Source: Chitinophagaceae bacterium (lineage in GTDB: Bacteria > Bacteroidota > Bacteroidia > Chitinophagales > Chitinophagaceae). From it: 64,000 nucleotides of DNA. The stretch spans positions 1 through 64,000 of the forward strand of contig JADJOC010000009.1 in NCBI GenBank assembly GCA_016713965.1. Direction: 5' to 3'. This document shows, piece after piece, positions 62,920 to 64,000 of the stretch; within the stretch, counting starts at the first letter, position 1; each line of letters begins with the position of its first letter. A program made the position numbers and the translations under genes. The notes beneath the pieces were generated by a model that saw only the letters and a program-made list of their open reading frames with translations, was not told the origin of the DNA and searched no databases.

Positions 62920-63537
62920 TTAAGTATATAGCCATGAAATACAATTATTATTAAAAATTAAAAAATGCACAACCAATTTTTGTTCACAGTTTTTAGAAAA
63001 AGTACAATGTGCCACTCCTTTTCCGGCTTTTATCTCGACCTGATTAATTCGTAGGTGTTTCTTAAAATCTATTTCACCAAGGCCATACCATTTATATAAG
63101 GTTTCTTTTACACTCCAGGCTATAGTCAGGTAAAGTTGTTTTTGAAGATGATCAATAAGCAATAATTCATTGGCAGATAAAAATTTGTGCTGTATTTTCT
63201 CGACTTTGTAAGTACACTGTTCAATATCCACACCTACCCTTTCCGTTTTACTCACCATTACAGCAGCATATTCTTTACAATGACTAATGGAAAAATGATA
63301 AACGTCTCCTTGCAAGAAAGGTTTGTTGGTAAAGGCAATTTTTATCAACTCTACCGGAAAACCAGGGAATAAGTACTGCAGCAAATACCTGCCTGCTAAA
63401 TGCTGCAACCTTTTATGCCAGTGGGTAATATCTTTCTGAAGTGGTACTTTTTGTAAGAAGAAATCCTCATTCTCGGTAATATGCCATACACCAAGTTTTG
63501 TATAATCGTTGATATTTTGTTGATAAACCAGTGGCAT
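62920..63537 (-). CDS. 4'-phosphopantetheinyl transferase (Sfp-like)
   Basis: 205 residues. Transfers phosphopantetheine from CoA to a Ser of an acyl or peptidyl carrier protein. Motifs: FTNKPFLQGDVYHFSISHCK (P-loop region preceding the HFSxSH motif), VGVDIEQ (Mg-binding Asp and Glu) and WSVKETLYKWYG (the W-x-x-K-E-x-x-x-K signature). The length is that of the Sfp/AcpT group. No polyketide or peptide synthase is nearby, so it may serve the general ACP or a remote cluster. Frame intact. Confidence 0.92.
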   Translation of the reverse strand: MPLVYQQNINDYTKLGVWHITENEDFFLQKVPLQKDITHWHKRLQHLAGRYLLQYLFPGFPVELIKIAFTNKPFLQGDVYHFSISHCKEYAAVMVSKTERVGVDIEQCTYKVEKIQHKFLSANELLLIDHLQKQLYLTIAWSVKETLYKWYGLGEIDFKKHLRINQVEIKAGKGVAHCTFSKNCEQKLVVHFLIFNNNCISWLYT

Positions 63538-63630
63538 TCTTCCGATTCAGTATTGAATATTGAAAATTGAATATTTATTTTTACAAAATAACAATTAAAC
63601 TATTTACGAACCCAACAATTATTATAAACA

Positions 63631-64000
63631 ATGATTCTTAGCGATAAACGGATTTTAGAAGAAATAGATAAAGGAACTATAAAAATAGAACCTTATAACA
63701 GGGAACAGTTAGGAAGCAATAGCTACGATGTGCATTTAGGAAAGCACCTGGCTACTTATACAAATAATGAACTGGATGCAAAAAAGCATAATGAAATTGA
63801 TCATTTTGACATCCCGGAAGAAGGTATTTTATTACTGCCACACAAATTTTACCTGGGTGTAACCCAGGAATATACGGAAACACATGCCCATGTTCCTTTT
63901 TTAGAGGGCAAATCATCTACGGGCAGGCTAGGCATAGATATTCATGCAACTGCAGGAAAAGGTGATGTAGGCTTTTGTGGCCACTGGACTTTAGAAATTT
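63631..64000 (+). CDS. dcd: dCTP deaminase, truncated by the window edge
   Basis: Begins MILSDKRILEEIDKGTIKIE at 63631 and is open to the last base (123 codons). Family motifs are QLGSNSYDVHLG, LGVTQEYTETHAHVPFLEGK and SSTGRLGIDIHATAG (the S-S-x-x-R-x-G catalytic loop) with GDVGFCGHWTLEI. It deaminates dCTP to dUTP for thymidylate synthesis. About 55 more residues are expected beyond the window. Confidence 0.92.
   Translation, partial: MILSDKRILEEIDKGTIKIEPYNREQLGSNSYDVHLGKHLATYTNNELDAKKHNEIDHFDIPEEGILLLPHKFYLGVTQEYTETHAHVPFLEGKSSTGRLGIDIHATAGKGDVGFCGHWTLEI

Overview
The window looks like a piece of a low-GC Bacteroidota chromosome, most likely a member of Chitinophagales/Chitinophagaceae. 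The evidence is a giant secreted protein ending in a type IX secretion (T9SS) sorting domain, an Oar-like TonB-dependent receptor, a TamB homologue of the Bacteroidota type, a PurS/RibBA/PckA/Nramp gene complement, very AT-rich intergenic DNA and a TTG-17-TAnnTTTG promoter of the Flavobacterium/Bacteroides type. No rRNA, tRNA or CRISPR array was seen.

Layout. 1-1.6 kb: the tail of an unknown gene, then a decayed IS5-like element. 2.3-3.7 kb: an SPFH/NfeD membrane pair. 3.8-5.3 kb: a first IS3-family element. 5.4-7.3 kb: a BlaI-type repressor and an M56 sensor peptidase behind an inverted-repeat operator candidate. 7.4-21.2 kb: the most distinctive block, a co-directional minus-strand set of DUF4402 subunit, PapD-like chaperone, second DUF4402 protein, usher-like outer-membrane protein and a ~2,800-residue T9SS-exported repeat protein. 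22-28 kb: DinB/DUF1572 protein, outer-membrane barrel, TamB. 28-34 kb: tandem small lipoproteins, ribBA, TonB receptor. 34-44.9 kb: cold-shock protein, DUF6263 protein, M1 peptidase, acetyltransferase, Nramp-Usp fusion, RidA, a third lipoprotein paralogue, a phosphorylase-like enzyme with an altered PLP site, and a DUF4139 protein with a TonB-plug-like insert. 45-46.3 kb: a second IS3 element with 3-bp target duplication. 46.3-48 kb: thioesterase and MFS transporter. 48.3-55.4 kb: a type I restriction-modification locus in the order hsdR, DUF1016 nuclease, hsdS, GxxExxY remnant, hsdM. 55.6-64 kb: housekeeping genes (rsmI, purS, pssA, aminopeptidase P, pckA, phosphopantetheinyl transferase, dcd) with one four-helix-bundle gene flanked by GTCGTC-type repeats.

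About half of the genes carry one or more frameshifts, and wherever the correct frame could be rebuilt by eye the break is usually one base in a homopolymer, most often one base too few. Core genes such as ribBA and rsmI are affected along with the accessory ones. I therefore read most breaks as sequence or assembly errors and give the full rebuilt span of each gene. The truly decayed items are the IS5-like transposase, the first lipoprotein copy (probably) and the GxxExxY fragment.

Working together: the 7.4-21.2 kb block suggests a cell-surface appendage assembled by a chaperone/usher-like route in a T9SS-bearing organism. This is the best candidate for an under-described system here. The hsd locus is a self-contained defence module, and the remaining genes are mostly envelope biogenesis and central metabolism.
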